Positions 12,301-24,032 of a stretch of DNA of 64,000 nucleotides are shown one piece after another (the first letter of the stretch is position 1; every line of letters starts with the position of its first letter). The notes under the pieces were generated by a model. That model did not search any database and had not been told where the DNA came from. It was given only the letters and a program-made list of their open reading frames with translations. The translations under genes and the position numbers were made by a program. Source of the stretch: Smittia aterrima (taxonomy: Eukaryota; Arthropoda; Insecta; Diptera; Chironomidae); assembly GCA_033063855.1 (NCBI GenBank), contig CP093831.1:11780001-11844000 (forward strand). The letters are read 5' to 3'.

Positions 12301-15213
12301 CTGATGAATTTGGCTTCTCGACCGCTCCATTGATCGTAATGGGATGCACGATGATGCGAAAGTGTCACTTGAACACTTGCCCCGTTGGAATTGCCACTCA
12401 AGATCCAATTCTTCGAGAGAAGTTCACCGGGAAACCTGAACATGTCATCAATTATTTCTTCATGATGGCTGAAGACATCAGAGAGATCATGGCAAACTTG
12501 GGAATTCGTAAGTTCCAAGACTTGATTGGTCGGACTGATATGTTGAAAGTTAAATACGATCCAGCTAACGAGAAAGCTCGAACTTTGGATCTTTCCATGG
12601 TTTTGAAGAACGCTTTGGAGATGCGTCCAAACACGAACATCATTGGCGGTTCCGTTAAACAAGAATTTGGATTGGAGAAACGTTCAGACAACGAATTGAT
12701 CTCGAGATCACAAGGTGTCATCAATGGAACCGAGAAATCTGTCGACATTACATTGAAGATTGTCAACGAAGAGAGAGCATTCGCTTCAACTTTGAGTTAT
12801 CATATTGCATGCAAGTATGGCGAGCCCGGTTTGCCTGATGGAAGTTCAATCAACATAAGTCTAAGAGGATCAGCTGGCCAGAGCTTCTGTGCTTTCCTAG
12901 TCAATGGAGTTACAGTAAAACTTGTGGGCGATGCGAACGATTACGTTGGTAAGAGTTTGAGCGGAGGAACCGTTATAATCTCGCCACCTGAAGAATCTCC
13001 ATTCGAAAGCCACTTGAACGTTATTGTTGGCAACGTTTGTTTGTATGGAGCAACGAGTGGAAAAGCTTTCTTCCGAGGAATCGCAGCTGAACGTTTCTGT
13101 GTGAGAAATTCAGGATGTACAGCTGTTGTTGAAGGAGTCGGCGATCACGGTTGTGAATACATGACTGGAGGTGTTTGTGTCATTCTTGGTTTAACCGGAA
13201 GAAACTTCGCTGCTGGAATGTCTGGTGGAGTTGCCTATGTTTATGATATTGATGGAACCTTCATCGGCGGAAAAGTCAACACAGAAACTGTCGAATTAGT
13301 TTCAATGGACAAGAAGGAAGATCGTGAACTCGTTCATGGTTTATTGGAAGAGTTCTTGCAACACACTGGATCAGTTATGGCCAAGGATGTTCTCAACTCA
13401 TGGCCAGGCATTTGCTCGAAGTTCGTCAAAGTCTTCCCATACGAATACCAGCAAGCTTTGAAAGCTTTAGAAGCAGAGAAGAAAGAAGTCGTTAAAGAAA
13501 CGAAAGCGATTGCAAATGGCCATGCAGAAGAACCGAAAGTTAAAGACATCGAAGAGTCAGTTCAAGATGGCAATGCTGAGAAGCGGAAAGTTGATATGAT
13601 TCTGGATAAGACTCGTGGATTCATCAAATACAAACGCGAAACTGGAATGTACAGAAATGCGACTGAACGTCAGAAGGATTGGAATGAAGTTTACAACTTA
13701 CCTCATGTCCGCAAAGGTCTAAAAACTCAAGCAGCACGTTGCATGGAATGCGGAGTTCCATTCTGTCAATCTAACTCACATGGTTGTCCCTTGGGCAACA
13801 TTATTCCAAAGTGGAATGACTTGATATTCAATGGAGAGTGGAAGGAAGCATTAAACCAACTTCTGCAAACAAACAATTTCCCTGAGTTCACTGGTCGAGT
13901 TTGTCCAGCTCCTTGTGAAGGAGCTTGTGTTCTTGGAATTTCTGAGCCGGCTGTGACCATCAAGAATATTGAATGTGCCATCATTGATCATGCTTTTGAA
14001 CAAGGATGGGTTAAGCCAGAGATTCCTGAAACTCGTTCTGGAAAGAAGGTTGCGATCATTGGCTCGGGTCCATCTGGTCTTGCAGCTGCTCAGCAATTGA
14101 ATAAGTCAGGCCATGCTATCACAGTTTATGAACGCAACGATCGACCCGGCGGTCTCTTGCAATACGGAATTCCGACCATGAAATTGTCTAAAGCTGTCGT
14201 TCAACGTCGTCTCGATTTGATGGAAGCCGAAGGCATCATGTTCAAATGTAATGTAAACGTTGGTGTCGACATAAATGCTGCTGATCTCGTCAGCGATTAC
14301 GATGCAGTTTTGATTACAACTGGAGCAACATGGCCGCGAGACTTGCCCTTGGCTAATCGTGACCTTAAGGGCATTCACTTTGCTATGGAGTTTTTAGAAG
14401 CAAATCAAAAGCGACAAATTGGAACACGAAACGATTGCATTTCCGCTGAAGGCAAAGACGTCCTCGTCATCGGCGGTGGTGATACTGGATGTGATTGTAT
14501 TGCTACGTCTTTGAGACAGGGAGCTAAAACGATTACGTCGTTTGAAATCTTGCCAACTCCGCCAGAAAAACGCGGAGCCGATAATCCATGGCCTCAGTGG
14601 CCAAGAATCTTCAGGTGAGCTTTGATCTTTTGAATTTAAGAGAAATTGTTCTTAACATTTTGATATTTTAGAGTCGATTACGGTCACGAGGAAGTCAAGG
14701 TGAAGTTCGGAAAGGATCCACGCCAATACAGTACAACAACTAAAGAGTTTTTGGATGATGGAAATGGCAACGTGTCTGGAGTAAACACAGTTGAAGTTGA
14801 ATGGACGAAATCACCAACTGGTCAGTGGCAGATGAAAGAAATCGCTGGATCAGAAAAGTATTATCCTGCCGATTTGATTTTACTGGCGATGGGCTTCTTG
14901 GGACCAGAGAAAAATGTTCCAACCGAAATCGGTATGAGACTATTTCGAAATTTATTTTTTGCTTTAACTAATTGAGTAATTGACAGGTCTGCCATTGGAC
15001 AACAGAGGGAACATTAAAGCAACTGTCGGAACATATGGAACTCCCAATCCAAAGGTCTTCGCTGCAGGAGATTGTCGTAGAGGACAGTCACTTGTTGTAT
15101 GGGCCATTTCAGAAGGAAGACAAGCAGCTCGACAGGTCGATTCCTTCTTGACTGGAAAGCAAAGTGTTCTTCCAGGTCCTGGCGGCGTTATCGATCCAAA
15201 CAAACCGTTTTAA
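6377..15213 (+). CDS. GOGAT: Glutamate synthase (NADH/NADPH-GOGAT), single-chain eukaryotic form
   Basis: Nine exons (6377-6550, 6779-6906, 8307-9054, 9110-9376, 9754-9876, 10204-10508, 10565-14614, 14672-14931, 14987-15213) join in frame to 2093 aa. The enzyme makes two glutamates from glutamine and 2-oxoglutarate using NAD(P)H. Cys43 in HEACGVGF is the expected amidotransferase nucleophile, exposed after propeptide removal. The synthase half carries [10 protein letters not shown] and [10 protein letters not shown] of the FMN barrel and the 3Fe-4S cysteines C1176, C1182 and C1187 ([12 protein letters not shown]). A charged linker near 1560-1600 leads to the beta-subunit half: cysteine clusters [10 protein letters not shown] and CPAPCEGAC for 4Fe-4S centres, FAD site [14 protein letters not shown] (about 1742) and nucleotide site [13 protein letters not shown] (about 1878). 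The start is the first ATG ([10 protein letters not shown]) ahead of the nucleophile. Intron 2 is 1.4 kb; several others are 55-57 nt. All key residues are intact. Confidence 0.97.
6907..8306. other. Second intron of glutamate synthase (1.4 kb)
   Basis: The longest intron of the gene, from a GTAAGA donor to a TTTCTCTAG acceptor. It holds no convincing coding exon. AT-rich stretches and scattered WGATAR motifs are present but at about the number expected by chance. It could hold enhancers, as long 5' introns often do; the sequence alone does not show it. Confidence 0.8.
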
Positions 15214-18200
15214 ATTTACTTTTAAGTTGGAAATCATTTTAAATCAATCTTTAGATTTAAGTTATCATAAAAAAAGTTTCTTGGATTCATTTTCTCAAAC
15301 AGAAATCATGAGAATTTCTAACCAAAGCTTTAAGTTTTATTTTTATATCTCAGCACATTTCCTTTTTCTTAAAAGAATAAAATTAAAACGACAATTGATC
15401 AGAAGGTAAAACATTTATTATTTGAAATAGAATCTTTATTTGAAATGTTTTAAAATTATTTAGTGATAATCTTTCAAGTGTTGACGAAATATATTAAAAT
15501 CTTGTTGAATTGTTCATGGAAAATTGATTTAGTGTTCGCTTATGAAATCTATCGGAAATCTATAAAATAACTATCAAAATTAAGGGTTCTTGAAATTTTC
15601 ACTTCTGTTAAGTTAGAAAAATCATATTTACAAAGCCTTTACTTTATTTTAACTGTCGGTGATGTCCAGTGAACATATCTTGCTAATCAGTTTCCGTTGC
15701 GATAAAAGACCCACCCTAGAGCTATATTTTAGACGAAAGTTTTATCGAGGACAAAATTTAAATCGATGTCAATTACTGGAAACAACAAATCTACGTACAA
15801 TGAAGTTTGTCAAGCCACTCAAGAGATATTTTGAAATCTTTAAGTTGACCAACCAAACGTTGAGATATTCGTTTCCAACTTTGAGTAGTCAGCCTTTCAA
15901 CGTCCGGTCAACTTAACGATCTCAACTTAATGGATTCTACGAATGAGTGAAGAAAGTCCAAAGACAATAATTAGAAGTTAAACTTTTTAGGACGCGAGAT
16001 AAATTATTTTAATGGACAAGGTTTACGAAACGATAGAGCTATTATTACACAGAAAACTATTTCTCGCTGTGGTAAAAATATATATAAAAGTTAATAAACA
16101 TTAAAAGCACATCTTGACTTATTTATTAAATTCAGTTACAGCTTCAGCTTCATGTCTATAACTCGAGAAGTTTATGACAAAGCGCTTCATCGTCGAATAA
16201 AATTCTTTTCAAACTTTTGGATTTCGCTGATTTCTCCGACTTGATCCAACGACCGTTTGTAGAACTTTAAAAAGCTTCTCTCAAAAAAGCTTCTTGACCA
16301 TAAAATATATGAAGAAAAAAAAAGTTTGTCTTACTGAGATAAATCAATTGAACCAAAACTGCAACTCGTTCCATTGGGAACACAGGATAACCAAGGAAAG
16401 AAACTAAAACATTCATCCAATAAATTAAATTCGGATAAAAAATTGAGTTTGATAAAGAAATTCATTGCTTAAAGTTTCAAAAGTCATTGGAAGAACTTCT
16501 TCATGACATGATAAACGAGCGTATCGTTTTGGTTTGTATGTTCTCAGGTAACTAATGGGAGCTCAAGCTGTGGCTGTGCACGTCGGGAGGGAAAATCTCG
16601 GAGTTGATTGAATTAAAATGATCACAGAGAACATCATAAAGGAATTATGATATCATAATACCGTTCCGTGCGACGAGAGAAATATAATTTAGGGACAATG
16701 GTGAACACGCGTGGGCCCAGCAGTGACAAAATGTTGGGCGACCTTTTTCTCTGGGACCACTTGAGAGTGTGATGAGATAATTGGCGGAAAAATTGCTTTT
16801 TTTACGACGTGAACGAGAAGTAAACATCGTCATGATAAGGATTCTCGAACAAAAGTTTTTCGGTGTCCTACCAGAGAGATTAAATGTTATTTATTAAATT
16901 AAATAAAATACGCAGCAATGACGAGCAACGTGAAATGCTTCTCGCTCCAGTGATTATCGTACATGTAGTCACCACGATTAATTGATGTCCCATTTACGTA
17001 TGACGAGTTGTTTTAATGACGGAGCGGTTTGAAACGCCAATTGCTCGCTTCACTTCATGTTTTGATTACAGATTGAACTTCAAATAGACTTTGGTATCAA
17101 AAGCAAAATTAATTGGTGGATACTGTGAATCAATAAAAATAAAATCATTTCCCGTAGAAACAAATTGATTAATCAAACCTGACTTTTTTTTTATTCAGAA
17201 TTGAAATTTCCTCAAGCAACGTCTGGCTTGATGAAAGCTTTTCATCAGAATTTCCAGTAATTAAATTGATACTTGTGGCCGGAAGAAATCTTGACAGAAA
17301 CCAAAAGGTTGATTAAACTTGGGTCAGACATGACAAGTGCTCGCTGAGATGAAAATGTTTTCTCAATGCCGAAGAAATCTTTTGTATCGAGTGGTCGATG
17401 ATGCGGCTGTTGAACATGTGGCGACGAAAAGCCCTTGACACGACATGATTACTTAAGGCCAAGGATGATTTAATCAACATTAACATCTCGAACATTTATT
17501 TTCACAATCCAAGAGCTCAGCTGTCATTGACCCCCTCCAGCTCGAAAGGGGAATTTAATTATTTTTCCACTTCAAACTCGTCTACAAAAAAGATTAAAAT
17601 GTTCATCAATCTTTTGTAAACACTTCTCAATCACTTCGTTCGTTTCCCACTCGTGGCGAAAGCTTTTCTAGTCCACCTTCGGTTACAATTAAGATTGACT
17701 GTGTTAAGTTTTAGCTCGGACGTGATGATAACCTCACCTGTATACGTTTTGTTTCGAAAGCTGTGCAGTAGTCGAGAGAATTGTAGTTTGTTAGAAGCTT
17801 AAGCAACGTAACTCTCGGAGAGTTTACATCAATTATGTCTTGATGATGGACTTTTACTCTTGGGAATTTTCGTTGAGAGTAAACCTTGCGATGACTGCGC
17901 TGAATTGCTTGAATAAAGGTGAGACAATTAAAACGAATAATTGCTGTTGATCACGTAGCTGTCCTTTTGCAAACTTTTCATTGCTGATCTGCTTCGTCAT
18001 GATTCATTCTCTCTTGTAATGCTTGGATTGTCTGCTTTAAAATTTAATTTTCTTTTTCTCCTCAGGGATCTCCCAGACAATTACTTTCTCTAAATTACAG
18101 CTTTTTAGTTGTCATCGTGACGCTATTCATGAAGTAAGCGTCTTTAAAGGAGACGTGGGACAAAGTAATAAATCAAAAACTTTGAACTAAATTCTAGAAA

Positions 18201-18493
18201 CGTTCCTATTGGCGTTCACTTGGAGACTTCTCGGATATGAATGAATTGATATTATTTCAATTTTAATATTTGTTACTACAATGTAATTTATTTTTGATGA
18301 TCAATCAAACAAGCAATGAATAGCAAAAGTTATTTACTGTGAAAAACCAAATATTTCAGTCTCAGTTCAACATTCAGAAGCTTAAGTTGTTTTTTGACAA
18401 ATTAGGAATTGTTTTGTAAATATCAAGCAATGGTAACATATCAAGTGTTGGTAAAGCTTTTGAAAAGCATTTTCCTTCTTTTCTCTTATTTTC
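15214..18493. other. Intergenic region with 3' end of glutamate synthase
   Basis: Contains the 3' UTR and poly(A) signal of glutamate synthase (AATAAA at 15376-15381, 163 nt past the stop). The remaining 3.1 kb up to the CRAL-TRIO gene shows only short unconvincing open frames. No repeats, RNA genes or TATA box are recognised. Confidence 0.6.
15376..15381 (+). terminator. Poly(A) signal of glutamate synthase
   Basis: AATAAA on the plus strand, 163 nt after the stop codon, in an AT-rich 3' UTR. Confidence 0.55.
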
Positions 18494-19633
18494 ATGTTGA
18501 AAAAGGAAAACTCGAAGAGCATTACACCACTTGACGAATACGAATTTAAATTCTCGGATGAAATGAAGCAATTCGTTGAAATGGAGTTTCGGGAGACGAA
18601 TGAGATTAGAAAATTCGCGATCAGATCATTACGCGATTGGGCGGAGAAGAATCCGCGAATCAATAAACTTCGATTGGATTCAAAATTCCTTCTCAGATAT
18701 CTTCGTGCGAGGAAGTTTTCATTGCCAATGGTCGTGGATGTCATTGAACGAGCTTTGGCTCTTCATTTTTATTCTCCTGATGGAGTCAAAGTTTTCGATA
18801 AAATGGACGTGATGCTTCCTGCGATGCAAGAATTCTTGGATGCAGGGTAGAATTGAAATTAAATTTATTTGATTTGTAGAAAACTTTATATGTTTTAGAA
18901 TGGTTTTCGCTCTGCCTCAGCGAGATCGTCTGGGAAGACGAATAATTTTCTATCGAGTCGAAAAGTTCAATCCATCGACTCAGATTAATTACGATTTGCT
19001 GAAACTCATCGCAATGGTTTATGATGCGATGCTGGAGGATGAAGAAACCCAAATCAACGGAGTTGTTCATGTCGTCGATTGCTCAGGCCTCGCATTCAAT
19101 TATTTGACAACATTTACCCCAAGAGAAGGTTTCAAAATTGGCAAGAATTTGGAGGTTGAAGGAAAATTCTTTTACCTAACCCGCAGCTAATATTTTCTTT
19201 CAATATTTCACAGAAAATAATTCCAATGCGTCATAAAGAAATTCACATCTTAAAGGTTCATCCAACGGTGAAGTTTGCCATCGACTTTGCGATATCTCAA
19301 GCGAGTAAAAAGATGAAAAAGCGATTTTTCGTTCACAGAAAGGTTGAGGATGTAAAAAGCGTGATTGATAACAAACTTTTGCCAGCGGAATACGGCGGAT
19401 CAATGCCGATTAGTGAGATGGTTGAGCTGTTTAAGAAGGAGATGGAAGCTAAGCGTGAGATAATTTTGATGAACAACCAAATATCACTCAACAAACAGCT
19501 TTATCCTCAATCGATTCTGGCTGGTTCAGTTCGCTCGCTGGAGAAATCAGTCGAAGAAGTTGCTGAAAAAATTGAATCGACTGATTTCGCTAGAGGAGTT
19601 CAAGGTTCATTCAGAAAGTTAGAGATTGACTGA
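18494..19633 (+). CDS. CRAL-TRIO domain lipid-transfer protein (alpha-tocopherol transfer protein-like/clavesin-like)
   Basis: Three exons (18494-18846, 18899-19154, 19214-19633) with 52- and 59-nt introns give 342 aa. An N-terminal three-helix CRAL-TRIO-N segment (about 35-100) contains LDSKFLLRYLRARKF. The CRAL-TRIO lipid pocket follows, with LGRRIIFYRV, NGVVHVVDCSGL, IIPMRHKEIHIL, FFVHRKVED and the hallmark LPAEYGG (residues 259-265). There is no signal peptide, so it is a cytosolic carrier of a small hydrophobic ligand such as a retinoid, tocopherol or phosphoinositide. The ligand cannot be told from the sequence, because this family is large and fast-evolving in insects. The donor of intron 2 (GTTGAA) is weak, but it is the choice that restores the conserved KIIPMRHKEIH block in phase. 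The start is a true ATG with no earlier in-frame alternative in the exon. Confidence 0.92.
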
Positions 19634-19908
19634 GACAGATGTGTACACAAACAGCTTATGACATTTTAATTATGTAACCTTGACCACTTTCAATATTTCC
19701 AAAACTAACAAGAGATCGTAAACTTTTCTAAAATATTTATTTATGAAACATGAAACTGTCTCCAAAGGCAATTACAAACAATTTATGCTAGAAAACCTTC
19801 GTCTCGTAATTAATTCCGGTGAATGTAGAAAATGTTAAAATTATTTCCTGGAGTGTTTTCACTTCTTGTTTAAAATTGTTTATTTACATAAAAAAGATTG
19901 AGAGCGAA

Positions 19909-19914
19909 AATAAA
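19909..19914 (+). terminator. Likely poly(A) signal of the CRAL-TRIO gene
   Basis: AATAAA on the plus strand, 276 nt after the stop codon. It is the first canonical signal downstream; a closer variant signal could be used instead. Confidence 0.4.
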
Positions 19915-22900
19915 ATTATTAAAGTCATGATAAGAAATTGGGAAAGTTTCTTGGTTTTTCGCAATTAATTTATTCTCTTTAAAAGGAATCTCTTTCATCA
20001 TAGAACAAGCGAAGCATACTTCACGTGGGCTTCTTTATTGTTTTACTGGGAAGGCCCCGAAGTGAGTTCTAAGAGTAAATTAATCATTTTCATTTCCCTA
20101 ATGACTGGCAAAAGCTTTCATTAAGCTTTCATTGTCTAGCGTTCGAGCCAATCAAGTGGCGATTACTAGGAAGATTAGGAAACTTGATTATGAGCAGATT
20201 TTTGATGAGCAATTAAGTTTTATCGACAAAGACGAGCTTGAATGAAGTGATGACACAAAATGACTCAAACATTTATGTAAAGAAAAAGCTTCGGTCTTTG
20301 ATTCCACGAAAATATCTTCTTACGAAAAAGTTTTGTCAAAGCTTTGAAGATTTTGAGAGCTCCTTCGAGGCGATTTTCCAGCAATTCTCTTGAAAACAAA
20401 ATGTTTTCGACGTTCAAAAGCACTCGAGAATCCAGAGTCGAGATAAACAAGAGTGAGCTTTAAGATTTTTAGGATTTCTCTTCTTGAATTTATCTTCAAT
20501 TTGACCTGCAGGTTATTTCGAAAAAAAAAAAAATAATGAAGCTTGTTTCTCGAGAGATGAAAGTCTGACGAGTCTCTTAAAGATAATCGTCGATCTCATT
20601 ATAACAATTTGTTTCCGAAAGCTTTAGTTGAACGTTGAAAAAAGAAGATTACGCATTTTCTCCATTTTCTCTTTCGAGAAAAAAAAAACTTTTCCACTTC
20701 AAAAGATTTCTTGTTATCGATACTTATCCAGTAGAAAGCGTTTGCATTGGTTATGCTGCTTTAAGTCAATTATGCTCTTTTACCGTTCTTGTAATTTTGA
20801 ATTGAATAAATGAAGAGAAACTGAAGAAATTATTTGCTTACATTCTTCTCAAAATGATCGTTCACCACAATTTAACCTCAGAACGAAGTTGCTCTGAAAG
20901 CTTCAATCATCATGTTTCCAAAATCCGTATAGCTTTTCAATTAAGTGTCTTGTACCTCAAGTTTGATATTCTGTTTGTGCTGAGGTTTTCTTTGGTAAAC
21001 TTGAAGCTTCTCCTTTTGGTAAGACACTTCGTTAAAATTTCTCTTTCCAACTTACATTCGAGAAAAACTTTAAACTTAATTGAAGTTCCTTAAATTGTTC
21101 AAGTTAGGACTTTGGAAGAAGAAGCATCAATCAACTTTTAAACTTGAAAGAAGAAGCTTAAAGAAGTTATGATGAATTATAAAGAGAAGCTTAAGATGAA
21201 AAAAAAAATCCTAAATGAATTTACAGGAGCAAAAACTTTCCCAAAGCAATTTTCCTGATCATTCATTTACGCCAAAATGCCTTGAAGCCTTGAGCAAACA
21301 TTTTTTGCCTTTCATCTTTCACCAGGAAAAAATATTCGACGCAATATCTCACTCGAGTGCACTGCGAAAGGGTTCTGCTAAAATTTATCTCCGAAATTAA
21401 GATCTCATTCAGAGATTTGTCGGCGGAAATTGAATTTTTTTTTCTTCTTCTCGATTTTAATTAAAACTATTGCAAACACTTCTCAGGTGACCAATCGACT
21501 TCAATTTGGATTCATCTTGAAAACTTTCGTGTAATCTCTTGAATCACTTTTCAATTTCAATATTTAAGTTTGCTCTAGAAAATTATTGACTTTAAATTAC
21601 ACTTTTTAGCTAAACTAGGAGTTCCCAACGTTTTCTTAATAAATTCATAATTGAATTTTCGCACAATTCACTTTAATTGGCTTCAAATTGAAGGAAACCA
21701 AATTCATTTGAAATTCCGATGAAATTAACTAAGAGCAACTGAATTTAATTGCCGGAGGGTTTTCTTAACGACCAGGCAAACAAACTTTCTTTTCTTCTCA
21801 GTATCAAGTCAAGTGAAAACTTTCTGTCTTCGCTATCTTACCCGTTGGCGCTGTTTAAAAAGTTAATTTTGTATAAAAATTTTATCCTGTTGAAGTCCAC
21901 AAAAGCTCACAAATTGTCTCTACAGTGTCCAACGCAAATCTCGACTCGGTCAGTGTTTCTCTCGGGTTGTTTATTTAAAGCGATAAAAAACGACTTGGAG
22001 CAAATTGAAAGAAAGCAACGGACACTCGTCTCGAAGGACTTCGTTTCAATTCAAGTTTTTTTTTCTATTTTATTTCGCTCGAGTTGCTTTTGTTGTTTGT
22101 TATTTCTTCTCTGCCTTGCACATCCGGAAAACCAATTTATTAATTTATATCGGTGGTGCAAAAACGTTGGGAGCGGAGTTGAGAACTGTCGCAAAGACAT
22201 TTTCCGTTTTCCTCTTCTTGCCTTTGTGCCAGTTAGAGAATCAATTATGTGTTAAATTTATGGTCTAGTGAAGCAACGAAAAGTATTCTCCTTTCGAAAT
22301 GTTACTTGAAAGAATCGACCGTCTTGGAGTGAAATTGCCCTGAGCATGTTTTCTTCGCTTCTCCATTTTTAATTGAATTAAATTTACAGTCGCTCGTGGA
22401 GAAAAGGTGCGCTTGACAATTTATCTGCTTAGAGAGGATGAAGAAAATGTGTCATTCATGCAGACTCGAAGCAGCTTTCGATTGGATCTTCGACTAATCG
22501 GATTTTCGTCTTCATTCAAGCAGGAACTTTCTCCTTAATTCGATTCTCTTTGAAGTTGTTATTAGATTGCCTCGATTGTTTGTTACTAATTGAAGTGAAA
22601 ATGAAAAGATTCATTCTGGAACCTTTTACGGCTCAATGATTGAAAGCTCATCAAAATTTTTGTTATTTCCAATTTATGTTTTTTTACATAATTTTTTAAT
22701 TTAAATTTGCATACCATTCATATTTCATTGTAACGCTGATTAATATTGATCCATTGAATACACAAACACAGAATAATTCGATAGCTTAATTGAAACTAAT
22801 GCTTTCGTTTCCCGCAGTTTTCTCCCAACTTTTACCAAAATGTTGATTTTGTTCCATGGCCAGCCGAATTGGTTTGACTTCGTTATTTAAATTTTGTTAT

Positions 22901-23720
22901 CGATGCATTCTTCTATCTCAGCGTGATATCAACAAAGCGAGAGAAGTTAATTTAATTTCATTTATTTTCATGACTTTAATGAAAATATTTCTATTTAATC
23001 CTTGTTGGAGGGGACTCAAAATACATTTTTAATAATGAGGCTTTCCTCTCTAAAGCAATAAGTTGCTCGAAGCCATTTCAAAGAGAAACCATTTCGATAT
23101 GCTTTAATTAAAATCATAAGCTTCTCGTTGGTCAGTGCGGGAGGAGGCAGACCAGAAACAAGACAGAGCAGCTTTTAGCTACTGCAGCTGCTGGAAATAA
23201 TGAAACAGATTTCAAGCGCGATAATTAATGTTTCCTGGAATGGAAATGGTAATAATCCGATTTATAAACGCGTAGTGTGTTAAGTTCTACAATTTCAACT
23301 CGGATGCAGTTGTCGCCTAATGTGTATACAGGTCAAGCACTTACTTAACAACAAAGCTCTTTCTCGAAATTACTTTTTAATGAAACCTTCTCTCTGCCTC
23401 GTTAAAGTTTACAGCAATGTCTAAATTTATGGCCGAGAAGGAAAGTTTCACGTCTTGAAATATGCTTCCCGGGAAGAGCTTCAGACATTTATGAAGATGG
23501 TGCAGCTTCGTAATGACATCATAAAACCATTAAAGAGCGGAAGAAGTTTTGATTTATGGCAATATGTTGAACACAGAGATTACAACGAAAACACTTTCTC
23601 GACGTCTTTGAGACGAGTGCATGCACTATCACGGGGTGCAGCTTGCTATCAGAAGAAACTTTTTTCATGAATCACGATTCTAATAGGAAATTTAATTTCC
23701 TCATCGTGAGCTTTCCTTGC
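19915..23720. other. Gene-poor AT-rich intergenic stretch
   Basis: 3.8 kb without a supportable gene. The longest open frame (21749-22255) begins with TTG, shows no domain and has a low-complexity composition. Homopolymer A/T runs and frequent AAAGTT/AACTTT motifs are the only structure noticed. Confidence 0.5.
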
Positions 23721-23727
23721 TATAAAA
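23721..23727 (+). promoter_or_regulatory. TATA box of the small secreted peptide gene
   Basis: TATAAAA on the plus strand. A start site about 30 nt downstream (near 23751) lies between this box and the ATG at 23806 and would exclude the upstream in-frame ATG at 23740. This is what decides the start codon. Confidence 0.6.
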
Positions 23728-23805
23728 TGCCAGACGCTCATGAACATTCCGAAGTTCTTTTTCTCTTTGTTTCAAATACTTATCGTAAAACTTAATTATT
23801 CAAGA

Positions 23806-23976
23806 ATGAGATTCTTACAATTTGTTCTTCAATTAATGATTGCATTAACATTCGCGAAGTTTGTAATGAGTGGCGATAAAATCATTGAAGACGTCGATAA
23901 GGAGAAACCAGAGACTCTCGAAGGAATTCCATTGATCGAAGTTCAAGGCAATAAGACGAGAATTCTAGGAATTTAA
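23806..23976 (+). CDS. Small secreted peptide, unrecognised
   Basis: A single-exon frame of 56 aa. The N-terminus has a basic residue then a long hydrophobic stretch (FLQFVLQLMIALTFAKFVMS), typical of a signal peptide of about 22 residues. The remaining 34 or so residues are acidic and lysine-rich (DKIIEDVDKEKPETLEGIPL), without cysteines, ending in RILGI. A TATA box sits 85 nt upstream and an AATAAA 51 nt downstream, so the unit has a complete compact gene layout. An ATG at 23740 is in frame but falls above the predicted transcription start. No family is recognised. Secreted haemolymph, salivary or accessory-gland peptides of this size are common in insects, but none is indicated here. A chance frame remains possible. 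Confidence 0.6.
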   Translation: MRFLQFVLQLMIALTFAKFVMSGDKIIEDVDKEKPETLEGIPLIEVQGNKTRILGI

Positions 23977-24026
23977 AGAGACGAACAACTTTAATTTAAT
24001 GAACTTCATTCGAACACAGAAGCAAT

Positions 24027-24032
24027 AATAAA
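24027..24032 (+). terminator. Poly(A) signal of the small secreted peptide gene
   Basis: AATAAA on the plus strand, 51 nt after the stop codon of the 56-aa peptide frame. Confidence 0.5.

Noticed and set aside
10575..14618. Many minus-strand frames opposite the large glutamate synthase exon
   Set aside because: They are antisense shadows of conserved coding sequence and show no independent domains.
15662..15916. 84-aa ATG frame after glutamate synthase
   Set aside because: It has no promoter signal, domain or sensible composition, and it lies just past the 3' UTR.
21749..22255. 168-codon open frame in the desert
   Set aside because: It starts with TTG, has no recognisable domain, and overlaps another frame on the same strand. 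Long chance frames are expected in 64 kb.
23740..23805. Upstream in-frame ATG of the 56-aa peptide
   Set aside because: It lies only about 19 nt after the TATA box, above the expected transcription start, and would bury the signal peptide inside the protein.
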